This document shows, piece by piece, positions 1 through 8,484 of a DNA stretch of 64,000 nucleotides. The DNA lies in the NCBI GenBank assembly GCA_965218775.1, contig CBDCLS010000004.1:868001-932000 (forward strand), given 5' to 3'. Numbering within the stretch: position 1 is the first letter of the stretch; each line of letters begins with the position of its first letter. Below the pieces are notes generated by a model, which did no database searches, had not been told where the DNA came from, and worked only from the letters and a program-made list of their open reading frames with translations. This stretch comes from CAUZIZ01 sp965218775 (lineage in GTDB: Bacteria; Acidobacteriota; UBA6911; RPQK01; JAJDTT01). A program made the position numbers and the translations under genes.

Positions 1-2
1 TC

Positions 3-581
3 GATCTCTCCCGTGAACCCGAGAAACTGAAGGATGCCTACGGCCGCGACAAGGTGGGACAGAGTGCGCTTATCGCCCGGCGGCTTATCGAAGCGGGCAG
101 CCGCTTCGTCACAGTGGTCGACTACAAACGGGAGGAAACCGGGAGGGACTGGGACACCCACGGGGACAATGATGAGCAACATCGCGACGTCCTGGTTCCA
201 GGAACGGACCGGGTGCTCTCGACGTTGCTGGCGGATCTGGACGCCCGAGGTTTACTCTCCTCCACAATCGTGATCGCGACCGGAGAGTTTGGTCGAACAC
301 CCGACATCAATCCGGCGGGAGGACGGGATCACTGGAATCATTGTTGGTCATTGGTATTGGGTGGAGGCGGAATCCCGGGCGGGTTGGTGGTGGGCGAAAG
401 CGACGAGCGCGGGGCCTACGTCAAGGATCGGGTGGTCACGATCGGGGACCTTTTCGCCACCCTCTACAAAGCCTTGGGAATCGATTGGACCAAGGAGATC
501 ATGCACCCGATCGGCCGTCCCTTGAAGATCGCCAACTCGATCAACGACACAACCGGCGTACCGATCACGGAGCTCGTCTGA
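3..581 (+). CDS. DUF1501 family protein, C-terminal part (cut by window edge)
   Basis: The frame is open from base 3 to the TGA at 579-581, giving 192 visible residues; the start lies outside the window. Recognisable DUF1501 (sulfatase-like fold) motifs are SRFVTVVDY, WDTHGDNDEQ, GEFGRTPDIN and GGRDHW. The family is usually secreted through Tat and is encoded beside DUF1549/DUF1553 cytochrome proteins; its biochemical role is not established. It resembles the complete DUF1501 gene at 4963-6411, and both genes are followed by the same hairpin repeat, so the two may be duplicated modules. Confidence 0.85.
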   Translation, partial: DLSREPEKLKDAYGRDKVGQSALIARRLIEAGSRFVTVVDYKREETGRDWDTHGDNDEQHRDVLVPGTDRVLSTLLADLDARGLLSSTIVIATGEFGRTPDINPAGGRDHWNHCWSLVLGGGGIPGGLVVGESDERGAYVKDRVVTIGDLFATLYKALGIDWTKEIMHPIGRPLKIANSINDTTGVPITELV

Positions 582-582
582 C

Positions 583-693
583 GTAGCTTTGGTCTCCAGG
601 CCGAAGTCTTTTTCCTTCGAGCCGTGGGCTCGACGGACGGCGGCCTGGAGACCGCCGCTACGACCGGACCCAAAGTTTCCTGCTGAATGATTC
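583..693. repeat. Hairpin repeat downstream of DUF1501 gene, copy 1
   Basis: The arms at 583-603 and 641-661 are near-perfect inverted repeats built on GGTCTCCAGGCCG and CGGCCTGGAGACC, followed by a conserved tail (CCGGACCCAAAGTTTCC). A second copy lies at 6442-6545, also directly behind a DUF1501 gene. It could act as a transcription terminator, although there is no clean T-run. Confidence 0.65.
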
Positions 694-748
694 AGCTGCA
701 GAAGTGAAAAAAAGTCTCTATCATCAAGAGAGCTGAAAGGACTAAACC

Positions 749-1528
749 ATGACATCCACACCGAGCGTAACGGCTGCCGAAACCACCCCGCGAAACCAGG
801 AGGAGTGGGATCTTAGAGTGCAGCTTGCGGCCGCCTACCGAATCGTAGACCACCTGGACTGGTGCGAATTGATCTACGGGCACCTTTCCCTACGCGTTCC
901 AGGCCCCGATCATCATTTTCTCATCAATCCATATGGGTTACGCTACGATGAGGTCACGGCCTCGAGCCTGGTCAAAATCAACCTGGACGGGGAGGTGGTC
1001 GAGCCCACTCAGCACTCATTCAACCCCGCCGGCTTCGTCATCCACAGCGCAGTCCATGAACACCGCGAGAACGCACACTGCGTCATGCACACTCACACCC
1101 GCGCCGGGATGGCCTTGGCTGCTCTGGAGTGTGGACTACTGCCTATCAGCATGAACGCGACCAGCTTCTATCCGCAGATCGCCTACCATGAATACGAGGG
1201 TTCGACACTGCTCCTGGAGGAACGCGAGAAGCTGGCCCAGGATCTGGGATCGGCCAACGCCCTGATCCTGCGCAATCATGGGTTGCTCACGGTAGGTCAG
1301 ACCGTGGCGGAGGCATTCCTTCATATGTATCGGCTGGAAAGTGCGTGCCAGGTCCAGCTCGACGCCATGGCTTGCGGACAACCGCTGGTCACCCCTCCCG
1401 AGGCAGTGCTGGAGCGTTCAGCGAGGCAGATGGATGAGTTTGCCCAGTGTGCCGCCGAGATAGGTCAGCTCGAATTCGATGCTTTGGTCCGGCTGATGGA
1501 TCAGAAGGACCCTTCTTTCCGCCAGTAA
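749..1528 (+). CDS. Class II aldolase/adducin family protein
   Basis: A 259-residue class II aldolase/adducin fold protein. The metal-binding histidines are visible as CVMHTHTRAGMA around residues 110-120 and LRNHGLLTVG around residue 175. These families use a divalent metal to cleave or epimerise phosphorylated or free sugars (fuculose- or ribulose-phosphate type); the exact substrate cannot be read from sequence. The ATG has an AAAGGA about 9 bases upstream. The length is normal and the frame intact. It stands alone between two gene groups on the same strand, so no pathway is implied. The adducin-like bacterial subgroup, of unknown substrate, is equally possible. Confidence 0.85.
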   Translation: MTSTPSVTAAETTPRNQEEWDLRVQLAAAYRIVDHLDWCELIYGHLSLRVPGPDHHFLINPYGLRYDEVTASSLVKINLDGEVVEPTQHSFNPAGFVIHSAVHEHRENAHCVMHTHTRAGMALAALECGLLPISMNATSFYPQIAYHEYEGSTLLLEEREKLAQDLGSANALILRNHGLLTVGQTVAEAFLHMYRLESACQVQLDAMACGQPLVTPPEAVLERSARQMDEFAQCAAEIGQLEFDALVRLMDQKDPSFRQ

Positions 1529-1571
1529 CAGCACGGATTTCGAAGGCCGGTTGCAACTTGCAGGTTCGTTC

Positions 1572-4500
1572 GTGAGTGCCAAAGCGATTCGCTATCCAGG
1601 CAAGAGAGAAGCCGAGGGGCGTTTCGTTTTTCCGAAGCCGCTGTCGTCCCTGCTGCTCCTCAGCGTTGCTCTGGCGTGCTCTGGATCTCAATCGTTCGCG
1701 GCTGAAATCCTGCCGGAAGAAACCGAGTTCTTCGAATCCCGGATCAGGCCCGTTCTAGCCGAGAACTGCTATTTCTGCCACGGGGCACAGGCTGAGACAA
1801 CGGGATCTGGCCTGCGGCTTGATCGGCGAGAAGGGCTCCTCAAAGGGGGGACTCGAGGTCCCGCAGTCCTGCCGGGAAGGCCGGACGAAAGCCTGCTCAT
1901 CAAGGCGATCAGTTACCGGGACCCGGACTTGCAGATGCCGCCCACGGGAAAGCTTCCGGACGCGCAGATCGCGGACTTCGAACGATGGGTCCAGCTGGGC
2001 GCTCCCGACCCACGCCGGTCGGATTCGACAAGAGGGCCGGACGAGGGGCGTGGAGTCGACTTGGAATCGGCACGCGCTTTCTGGTCTCTGCAGCCCATCC
2101 AGGAACCTACTCTTCCAAAGGTTCGCAACCAGGAATGGGGCCAATCCTCCATCGATCGTTTCGTCTTGGCTCGACTGGAGAAGGAAGACCTGACTCCGGC
2201 GCCGCCAGCCACGAAACGGGCTCTCCTGCGACGGATCACTTTCAGCCTCATCGGTTTGCCCCCCAGCCCCCGAGAAATCGAGGACTTCCTGGCTGACGAA
2301 TCCCCTCAGGCCTATACCAGGGTCGTAGAGCGTTTGTTGGCCTCTCCCCACTACGGCGAGCGCTGGGCCAGGCACTGGCTCGACCTGGTTCGGTTTGCCG
2401 AAACCAATGGACACGAGTACGACAACCGAAAGTTGGACGCCTGGCGTTACCGGGACTATGTAATCCGTGCTTTCAATTCAGATCTCCCCTATGACCGCTT
2501 CTTGACCGAGCAGATTGCCGGCGACCTGATCGCTGACCCGCGCCTCAGCCCCGACGGCGACTATTGGGTTTCCCCAATTGGAACTACTCACCTCTGGTTC
2601 GGAGAGGTTCTCAACAGCCCCACCGACCCGGTCAAATCCCGGGCGGATGAAGTAGACAATCAGCTCGACGTTCTGGGAAAGGCGGCGCTGGGGCTGACGC
2701 TAGCTTGCGCCCGTTGCCACGACCATAAGTTCGATCCCATTCCCACGGCTGACTATTACTCAATGGCTGGCATCCTGCACAGCACCGAATACGCCGAGGA
2801 GGTCCTGGATTCCCCGAGCCGAACTCAACAGATCTCTTCGGCTAAAACCAAGATCGAGACTCTGAACTCAAAGCTACAGCTCCTGCTGAAACCGTTAGTG
2901 ATGGTGTTGGGCGATCGGGTCGGCGATGACCTCATGACGGCAGCCGAGGATATTGTGGTCCGAACGGGCCAACCATCTCCTATCGCGACCAAGCCCAAGC
3001 TGATTCGATCCTGGGTTGAGTACCTAAGGGAGGCCGCCTCGGAGCCCGATCACGTATTCTACCCGATAGCGGCGATATTGACGTCCCTGAGAGAAGGCGT
3101 GAGTTTCGAGCAAGCATTGGCCAGGGTTCGGGAGGAACTGGCTGACATGGTCAAGAATGTCCCCCCGGATTCGCTAGCAGAGCTCCGCGGGGAAGAGACC
3201 TTCGAGGACTTCGGAGAATCCGCCTATGCAAACTGGAGAAGCTCCGGCCAGGCCTTCGGCTTGGGACCCCGACACCATCTGCCTCCCAACCAGCCCCTGA
3301 GGGGAAGTCGAGGCTTCGGTCTCGCCAGCTCTTTTGGAGGGGGGAGCAACCGGCTGACCGGAAGTCTAACCTCCAACTACTTCGAGCCTACAAAACGCTG
3401 GCTTCACGTGAGGCTGGCCGGAACCAAGGAGGAGGGGAAGAAAGAAGACGCGAAGCTGCGCCTCAGCCTGGTCAACAGTAGATACAAGGGAGTGCACTTC
3501 AGGCCCTCCGGAAGTGGCTACTTTGAATGGCAGTCCCATCGTTTATCGGTCGACCTCAATAGAAGCTGCTATTTCGAACTTGTCGATCGAGACCCGACGG
3601 GACATATCGTCGTCGACAGAATCGTATTTTCCGATTCAGGAGAGACACCAAAGATCTCGTCGTCTCCCAATCGCCATGTCCTCGAACTGCTGAACCGATC
3701 AGACCTGAGCTCACTGCGATCCCTGACCCAGGCCTACCAGGAGATGTTCCGGTTGTCTTGGGAATCGGGTACTCCCGATCGGGATACCCACTGGCTGCAT
3801 CGATCGATTTTCCCTTTCAGGCGCATGGAGGATGCGGCATACCTATTGGCCTCCACCCAGCTCCGCCGGGTGCAATTGTTGGCTGCCAGCAGGTCCGTGG
3901 CAGAGAAGGAGATTCCAGAGTCGGTTTTCGCCATCGTCGCACGGGATCACGGCGCTCACAATGTCAGGATCCATACGCGCGGCGACCACAAGAATCTGGG
4001 AGAGGAGGTGCCGAGGCGCAATCTTCTAGCCCTGTCAAGAGGAGATCGGCAAAACGTCACTCAAGGCAGCGGTCGCCTCGAGCTGGCGCAGTGGGTGACC
4101 AACCCTGCCAACCCTCTCACAGCCCGGGTCCTAGTCAACAGGGTCTGGAAACATCACTTCGGCAGAGGCATTGTGGATTCTCCGGACAATTTCGGAAAGA
4201 CCGGTGGCCAGCCTACTCACCCCGAATTGCTGGACTATTTGGCCAGCCGCTTCATTAAGACTGGCTGGTCGATCAAGTCCCTACATCGGGTACTTCTGCT
4301 GAGCAGTACTTATCAGATGTCGAGCCGCGTCGGTGAAAGGGCCGGCAGGGTCGATCCCGGCAACAAGTTGCTCCACCATGTGCCGATACGGCGACTTGAA
4401 GCGGAAGCTATCAGAGACTCGGTGCTCGCCGTTTCGGGTCAGTTGGATCGGCAACTCTTTGGACCTAGTGTGATACCTCATGTCACCGAACACCAGCAAG

Positions 4501-4946
4501 GAAGGGGCCGTCCGCATTCTGGACCCTTGTTGGGAGAGGGACGGCGGAGCATCTACATTGAGGTCCGTAGAAATTTTCTGACCCCCATGTTCCTGGCATT
4601 CGACTATCCCGTACCCACCTCTACCCTAGGGGCAAGAGGAACCTCTACCGTCCCTTCGCAGGCGCTGATCATGATGAACAATGCCTTTGTTCGAGCGCAT
4701 GCCAAGTCCTGGGGAATCGGGTTGTTGTCCTCACCCAAGGTAACCTCCGAAAAGATCGCAGAGATGTTTCTCTCGGCTCTGGGCCGGCCTCCCACCACCC
4801 AGGAGGTCGTGGATGCAGAGTCTTTCTTGAAGGATCAGAATTCGCTTCACCAGCAAAGCTCGAGTCCCCACGAAGCCAAGCTGGCAGCCTGGAGCGACCT
4901 TGGTCATGTACTCTTGAATTCGACTGAGTTCATTTTTGTTCGATAA
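1572..4946 (+). CDS. Secreted cytochrome-like DUF1549/DUF1553 protein (PSCyt1-PSD1 type)
   Basis: A long secreted protein with a hydrophobic signal segment (PLSSLLLLSVALA), a single N-terminal haem c site CYFCHG typical of the PSCyt1 domain, then DUF1549 (HYGERWARHWLDLVRFAETN) and a C-terminal DUF1553 (NPLTARVLVNRVWKHHFG, STYQMSS). A second CARCHDHKFDP haem-like site lies between them, as is usual in this family. The GTG at 1572 is preferred; an in-frame TTG at 1551 is possible. Such proteins are common in Planctomycetes and Acidobacteriota and are paired with DUF1501 proteins, as here: the next gene starts 16 bases after this stop. The role is unknown; extracellular polymer or sugar oxidation is often proposed. 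Confidence 0.88.
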   Translation: MSAKAIRYPGKREAEGRFVFPKPLSSLLLLSVALACSGSQSFAAEILPEETEFFESRIRPVLAENCYFCHGAQAETTGSGLRLDRREGLLKGGTRGPAVLPGRPDESLLIKAISYRDPDLQMPPTGKLPDAQIADFERWVQLGAPDPRRSDSTRGPDEGRGVDLESARAFWSLQPIQEPTLPKVRNQEWGQSSIDRFVLARLEKEDLTPAPPATKRALLRRITFSLIGLPPSPREIEDFLADESPQAYTRVVERLLASPHYGERWARHWLDLVRFAETNGHEYDNRKLDAWRYRDYVIRAFNSDLPYDRFLTEQIAGDLIADPRLSPDGDYWVSPIGTTHLWFGEVLNSPTDPVKSRADEVDNQLDVLGKAALGLTLACARCHDHKFDPIPTADYYSMAGILHSTEYAEEVLDSPSRTQQISSAKTKIETLNSKLQLLLKPLVMVLGDRVGDDLMTAAEDIVVRTGQPSPIATKPKLIRSWVEYLREAASEPDHVFYPIAAILTSLREGVSFEQALARVREELADMVKNVPPDSLAELRGEETFEDFGESAYANWRSSGQAFGLGPRHHLPPNQPLRGSRGFGLASSFGGGSNRLTGSLTSNYFEPTKRWLHVRLAGTKEEGKKEDAKLRLSLVNSRYKGVHFRPSGSGYFEWQSHRLSVDLNRSCYFELVDRDPTGHIVVDRIVFSDSGETPKISSSPNRHVLELLNRSDLSSLRSLTQAYQEMFRLSWESGTPDRDTHWLHRSIFPFRRMEDAAYLLASTQLRRVQLLAASRSVAEKEIPESVFAIVARDHGAHNVRIHTRGDHKNLGEEVPRRNLLALSRGDRQNVTQGSGRLELAQWVTNPANPLTARVLVNRVWKHHFGRGIVDSPDNFGKTGGQPTHPELLDYLASRFIKTGWSIKSLHRVLLLSSTYQMSSRVGERAGRVDPGNKLLHHVPIRRLEAEAIRDSVLAVSGQLDRQLFGPSVIPHVTEHQQGRGRPHSGPLLGEGRRSIYIEVRRNFLTPMFLAFDYPVPTSTLGARGTSTVPSQALIMMNNAFVRAHAKSWGIGLLSSPKVTSEKIAEMFLSALGRPPTTQEVVDAESFLKDQNSLHQQSSSPHEAKLAAWSDLGHVLLNSTEFIFVR

Positions 4947-4962
4947 TAGTCATGCAATCGAA

Positions 4963-6411
4963 ATGACGCTGCGAAACCAACTCGATACCATGGCCGGCGC
5001 AATGAGTAGGAGGGAATGGCTCTGCCGCGGCGCCAATGGCTTTGGAGGCCTGGCCCTGTTGGCGATGCTATCCGACGCGGGCCTGGCATCCGCTTCCCGC
5101 TCGGCAGATCCCTTGAGAGTGCGCAGACCGCATCATCCTGCAGAAGTGAAGTCAGTCATTTTCCTGTTCATGGATGGCGGACCCTCGCAGATGGACACCT
5201 TCGATCCCAAGCCTCGTCTGATCCGAGAGCACCTGCAGCCGATCTCGATGAAAACTCCCACCACTGTCTTCAATATCAGCAACCAGGTCCTGGCTTCCCC
5301 CTTTGAGTTCCAACAGTACGGAGAGTGCGGTGCACCGGTGAGCGAGTTGTTCCCCCACGTGGCTACCTGCGTAGACGATCTCACCATTGTCCGTTCTATG
5401 GTCGCAGACCATTCGGAGCATACGGCGGCCAACTACTTCATGCACACGGGCTCGGGTTTTCAGGGGCGGCCCAGTGTGGGTTCCTGGGTGACCTACGGCC
5501 TGGGCAGCGAATCCAGAAACCTGCCCGGTTTCATCGTCCTGGAGAACGGACTGATCCCTCCCGGCGGCGCCGATGTGTTCGGGAATGGTTTCCTCCCTGC
5601 GTCCTACCAAGGCACCGTGTTCCGCGCCGGCGAGCACCCCATAGCCGATCTTGAACCCGCCGAACCTTCCCCTCGGCTGCAGCGGAGCAAGCTGGATCTA
5701 CTCGCGAAACTAAACCGCGGCAGCATCGATCGGCTGGGTCCAAATACACAGGTGGAAGCGACCATCGCCAACTACGAATTGGCCTTCCGAATGCAGGTGG
5801 AGGTACCGGATCTGCTGGATCTTTCGGGTGAATCAGACACGACCCGGAAGCTTTACGGACTGGACGAACCCGATACTGAAGAATTTGGACGCTCCTGTCT
5901 GCTGGCCCGCAGAATGGTCCAGCGCGGAGTTCGATTCATCGAGCTGCTGACGCCCAGGAGGAAAGGCCAGGATCGCTGGGATCAACATAGGGATTTGGAA
6001 GAGGGTCATCGTATCAATGCCCAAGCCACCGACAAGCCGATTGCGGGATTGATCAAGGATCTGAAAGGACTGGGCATGCTGGACGAAACCCTGGTCCTAT
6101 GGGGCGGAGAGTTCGGTCGAACTCCAACCGCACAAATCGGAGGAGAGAAGGTTGAGGTCGGGAGGGACCACAACCCGTTCGGCTTCACCATGTGGTTGGC
6201 AGGAGGAGGCTTCAAGGGCGGCCTCACCTACGGGGCCACCGATGAATACGGCTACTTCGCCATCCAGAACAAGGTCCACGTCCATGATCTACACGCGACC
6301 ATTCTCCACCAACTGGGCCTCGATCATGAAAGCCTCACATTCCCCTACGGTGGACGCGACATGCGCCTGACCGATGTCCACGGGAATGTGATTCGGGACC
6401 TGCTTGCCTGA
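4963..6411 (+). CDS. DUF1501 family secreted protein
   Basis: A complete DUF1501 protein of about 482 residues. The N-terminus carries a Tat-like signal (MSRREWLCRG followed by a hydrophobic stretch), then VIFLFMDGGPSQMDTFDPKP, HTAANYFMHTG, GEFGRTPTAQ and GRDHNPFGFTMW, the order typical of this alkaline-phosphatase-superfamily domain. The ATG at 4963 is preferred over an in-frame TTG at 4936 that would overlap the preceding gene. It directly follows its usual partner, the DUF1549/DUF1553 protein, and the two probably share one transcript. The trailing hairpin repeat at 6442-6545 matches the one after the partial DUF1501 gene at the window start. Confidence 0.9.
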   Translation: MTLRNQLDTMAGAMSRREWLCRGANGFGGLALLAMLSDAGLASASRSADPLRVRRPHHPAEVKSVIFLFMDGGPSQMDTFDPKPRLIREHLQPISMKTPTTVFNISNQVLASPFEFQQYGECGAPVSELFPHVATCVDDLTIVRSMVADHSEHTAANYFMHTGSGFQGRPSVGSWVTYGLGSESRNLPGFIVLENGLIPPGGADVFGNGFLPASYQGTVFRAGEHPIADLEPAEPSPRLQRSKLDLLAKLNRGSIDRLGPNTQVEATIANYELAFRMQVEVPDLLDLSGESDTTRKLYGLDEPDTEEFGRSCLLARRMVQRGVRFIELLTPRRKGQDRWDQHRDLEEGHRINAQATDKPIAGLIKDLKGLGMLDETLVLWGGEFGRTPTAQIGGEKVEVGRDHNPFGFTMWLAGGGFKGGLTYGATDEYGYFAIQNKVHVHDLHATILHQLGLDHESLTFPYGGRDMRLTDVHGNVIRDLLA

Positions 6412-6441
6412 GTGGGCTAACCTGAAACTTCACTGGCAAAT

Positions 6442-6545
6442 GTAGCTTTGGCCTCCAGGCCGAAGTCTTATTCTTTGGCTCGGACGGCGGCCTGGAGCCC
6501 ACCGCTACGCCGGACCCAAAGTTTCCTTCTGAATGATCCGGCTCG
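6442..6545. repeat. Hairpin repeat downstream of DUF1501 gene, copy 2
   Basis: Same sequence and fold as 583-693: GTAGCTTTGGCCTCCAGGCCG pairs with CGGCCTGGAGCCCACCGCTAC, followed by the CGGACCCAAAGTTTCC tail. The rest of the 341-base gap to 6752 shows no gene; it is presumably the leader of the hldE-type gene. Confidence 0.6.
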
Positions 6546-6752
6546 CGCCACTTGGTAGAGCCGCGACCGGGAGCGGGATCCCGTGCTTCAACTTACAAGT
6601 AATTAGGATAATTAAGATACCTGTTGCGAACGGGGCTCAATCTCAGACGACGAGTCTAGCCCAACCCCAGCCCCTCCTGCGCGTTTCAGGTTTCCATAGC
6701 ATCGATAACATCTTCTTCCGAGGTCCCTGCGGTGTAGAATAGGCTCCCTCGA

Positions 6753-7274
6753 ATGGACGGACAGGACGTAGCGAAAAGAAACGTGAGAACTCCTGAGTCC
6801 AAGCTACTCGGCCGGCAGCAGATGAAAGCCGAGTGTCAGCGGCTGCGGGAGGCAAACCAGACAGTGGTTTTCACGAACGGAACTTTCGACATTCTCCATG
6901 TCGGTCACACCACCTACCTGGACCAGGCCCGACGTCTGGGAAACGTCCTCATCGTCGGGCTCAATTCCGACACCTCGATACGCTCCATTAAGGGCGAGAA
7001 TAGACCCATTATCAATGAATCACATCGCTCCGGTATGCTGGCAGCATTGGAGTGTGTTGACTACGTGGTCCTGTTCGACGAAGACGAGCCCCGGGACCTG
7101 ATATCAACTCTGCTCCCCGACGTTCTGGTAAAGGCCGAGGATTGGTCCCATTATGTGAGCGGACGCGACGTGGTCGAGGCCAACGGAGGCCAGGTCGTCC
7201 TGGCTCCGTTGGTGAAAGGCTTGTCCACCAGCGACATCATCAAGAAGATTCTGACTGTCTTTGGAAAGGGCTAA
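6753..7274 (+). CDS. hldE: D-glycero-beta-D-manno-heptose 1-phosphate adenylyltransferase (HldE C-terminal type)
   Basis: A stand-alone nucleotidyltransferase domain of 173 residues corresponding to the C-terminal half of E. coli HldE (RfaE2 type). The nucleotide-binding HxGH motif is present in FTNGTFDILHVGHTTYL, with LIVGLNSDTSIRSIKG and the C-terminal LVKGLSTSDIIKKI that are characteristic of this subfamily. It transfers AMP to heptose-1-phosphate to give ADP-heptose for lipopolysaccharide inner core. The epimerase gene hldD follows 35 bases later on the same strand, which supports the assignment. The sugar kinase domain of full-length HldE is absent here and must be encoded elsewhere, as in many bacteria with split genes. 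Confidence 0.88.
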   Translation: MDGQDVAKRNVRTPESKLLGRQQMKAECQRLREANQTVVFTNGTFDILHVGHTTYLDQARRLGNVLIVGLNSDTSIRSIKGENRPIINESHRSGMLAALECVDYVVLFDEDEPRDLISTLLPDVLVKAEDWSHYVSGRDVVEANGGQVVLAPLVKGLSTSDIIKKILTVFGKG

Positions 7275-7309
7275 GGGTAATCCCGCTGGGTCCCCTTCAA
7301 TAAACTCAC

Positions 7310-8284
7310 ATGTCCGTCCGCTTCATCGTCACAGGAGGCGCTGGCTTCATCGGCAGGAACGTGGTGGCAGCGCTCAACCAACGTGGCATTGAAGACATTC
7401 TGATCGTCGATAACCTTGGTTCTGGCCAAAAGTGGAGGAACCTGGTGGCTCTGGCATTCGAAGATGTCATGGGCATAGAGGATTTTCGAGATCTGATCGG
7501 CGAGTACGCGTTCGATGAGCTGGAAACTGTCTTCCACCTGGGGGCTTGCAGTTCCACCACCGAAGAGGACGCAGACTATCTCCTCGACAACAACTACAGA
7601 TATACGCGTGAGCTCTGCGAATGGTGTCTTTCCAACGACGTCCGTCTGATCTACGCCTCCAGCGCCGCTACCTATGGGGATGGGGCTCTAGGATACTCGG
7701 ACGAGGATGAACAGACTCCGGGCTACAGACCCTTGAATATGTACGGCTTCTCGAAGCAGCTATTCGATCTATGGGCTCTGCGGAAAGGCCTCTTCGAGCG
7801 AATCGTGGGGCTCAAGTACTTCAACGTCTTTGGTCCTTTCGAGGATCACAAAGGCGACATGCGTTCGGTAGTCCACAAGGCCTCCAGTCAGATCCTTACC
7901 ACTGGAACTGTGGAGCTATTCAAGTCATACAGAGAGGACTACGCGGACGGAGAACAGCGGAGGGATTTCGTGTACGTGAAGGATGCCGTAGAAGTATCGC
8001 TCTTTTTTCACGACCATCAGGAAGTCTCGGGTCTATTCAACTGCGGCAGCGGAGACGCCAGAACCTGGGTGGATCTGGTCACGGCCCTCTTTACCGCCAT
8101 GGGTCGCGAACCAAACATCAAGTTCATCGACATGCCTGAAACTCTGCGAAGCCGGTACCAGTACTACACCCAGGCTGATGACCGGAAGCTAAGAGCCGCT
8201 GGCTATGACCGTCCCTTCACACCCCTTGAGGAGGCGGTAAAGGACTATGTTCGGGTCCATCTTCAGCCTCTTCTGGGTGCTTGA
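7310..8284 (+). CDS. hldD: ADP-L-glycero-D-manno-heptose 6-epimerase
   Basis: An extended short-chain dehydrogenase of 324 residues. The Rossmann motif VTGGAGFIGRNVVAAL opens the protein, and the catalytic YxxxK appears as MYGFSKQLFDLW near residue 145. Blocks such as IVDNLGSGQKWRNL, LIYASSAATYGDG, KYFNVFGPFEDHKGDMRSV and EQRRDFVYVKD are typical of HldD. It epimerises ADP-D-glycero-D-manno-heptose, the last step to the lipopolysaccharide core heptose donor. The gene is complete and lies directly behind the adenylyltransferase, so the two form a short operon. A truncated aminotransferase stub 107 bases downstream suggests the cell-envelope cluster was once longer. Confidence 0.92.
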   Translation: MSVRFIVTGGAGFIGRNVVAALNQRGIEDILIVDNLGSGQKWRNLVALAFEDVMGIEDFRDLIGEYAFDELETVFHLGACSSTTEEDADYLLDNNYRYTRELCEWCLSNDVRLIYASSAATYGDGALGYSDEDEQTPGYRPLNMYGFSKQLFDLWALRKGLFERIVGLKYFNVFGPFEDHKGDMRSVVHKASSQILTTGTVELFKSYREDYADGEQRRDFVYVKDAVEVSLFFHDHQEVSGLFNCGSGDARTWVDLVTALFTAMGREPNIKFIDMPETLRSRYQYYTQADDRKLRAAGYDRPFTPLEEAVKDYVRVHLQPLLGA

Positions 8285-8390
8285 GCTGGAAGTCGAGTGG
8301 AGGTCACAGGTCGCATACCCCACGACCGGAAACGAGCTGGCTCGCAGTCCAGCGAGGGCTACACGGTCACGGAGGTTTCATTAGTTCACC

Positions 8391-8471
8391 ATGGAGATTC
8401 CATTCGTAGATCTAAGGGCTCAATACTCTGCGATCAAAGATGAGGTCGACTCGGCAATTCAAGCCGTAATG
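8391..8471 (+). pseudogene. N-terminal stub of a DegT/DnrJ/EryC1-type aminotransferase
   Basis: From the ATG at 8391 the frame reads MEIPFVDLRAQYSAIKDEVD and about seven more residues that match the start of DegT/DnrJ/EryC1/StrS sugar aminotransferases. Similarity stops around 8470, and the frame ends at a TGA at 8514-8516 inside the next gene. Only about 27 of the usual 360-400 residues remain. The stub abuts the start of the S9 peptidase gene, so a deletion has fused the beginning of a sugar-biosynthesis gene to the peptidase locus. The assignment rests on the PFVDLRAQY signature. Confidence 0.6.
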
Positions 8472-8484
8472 CTGATTGCATCAA

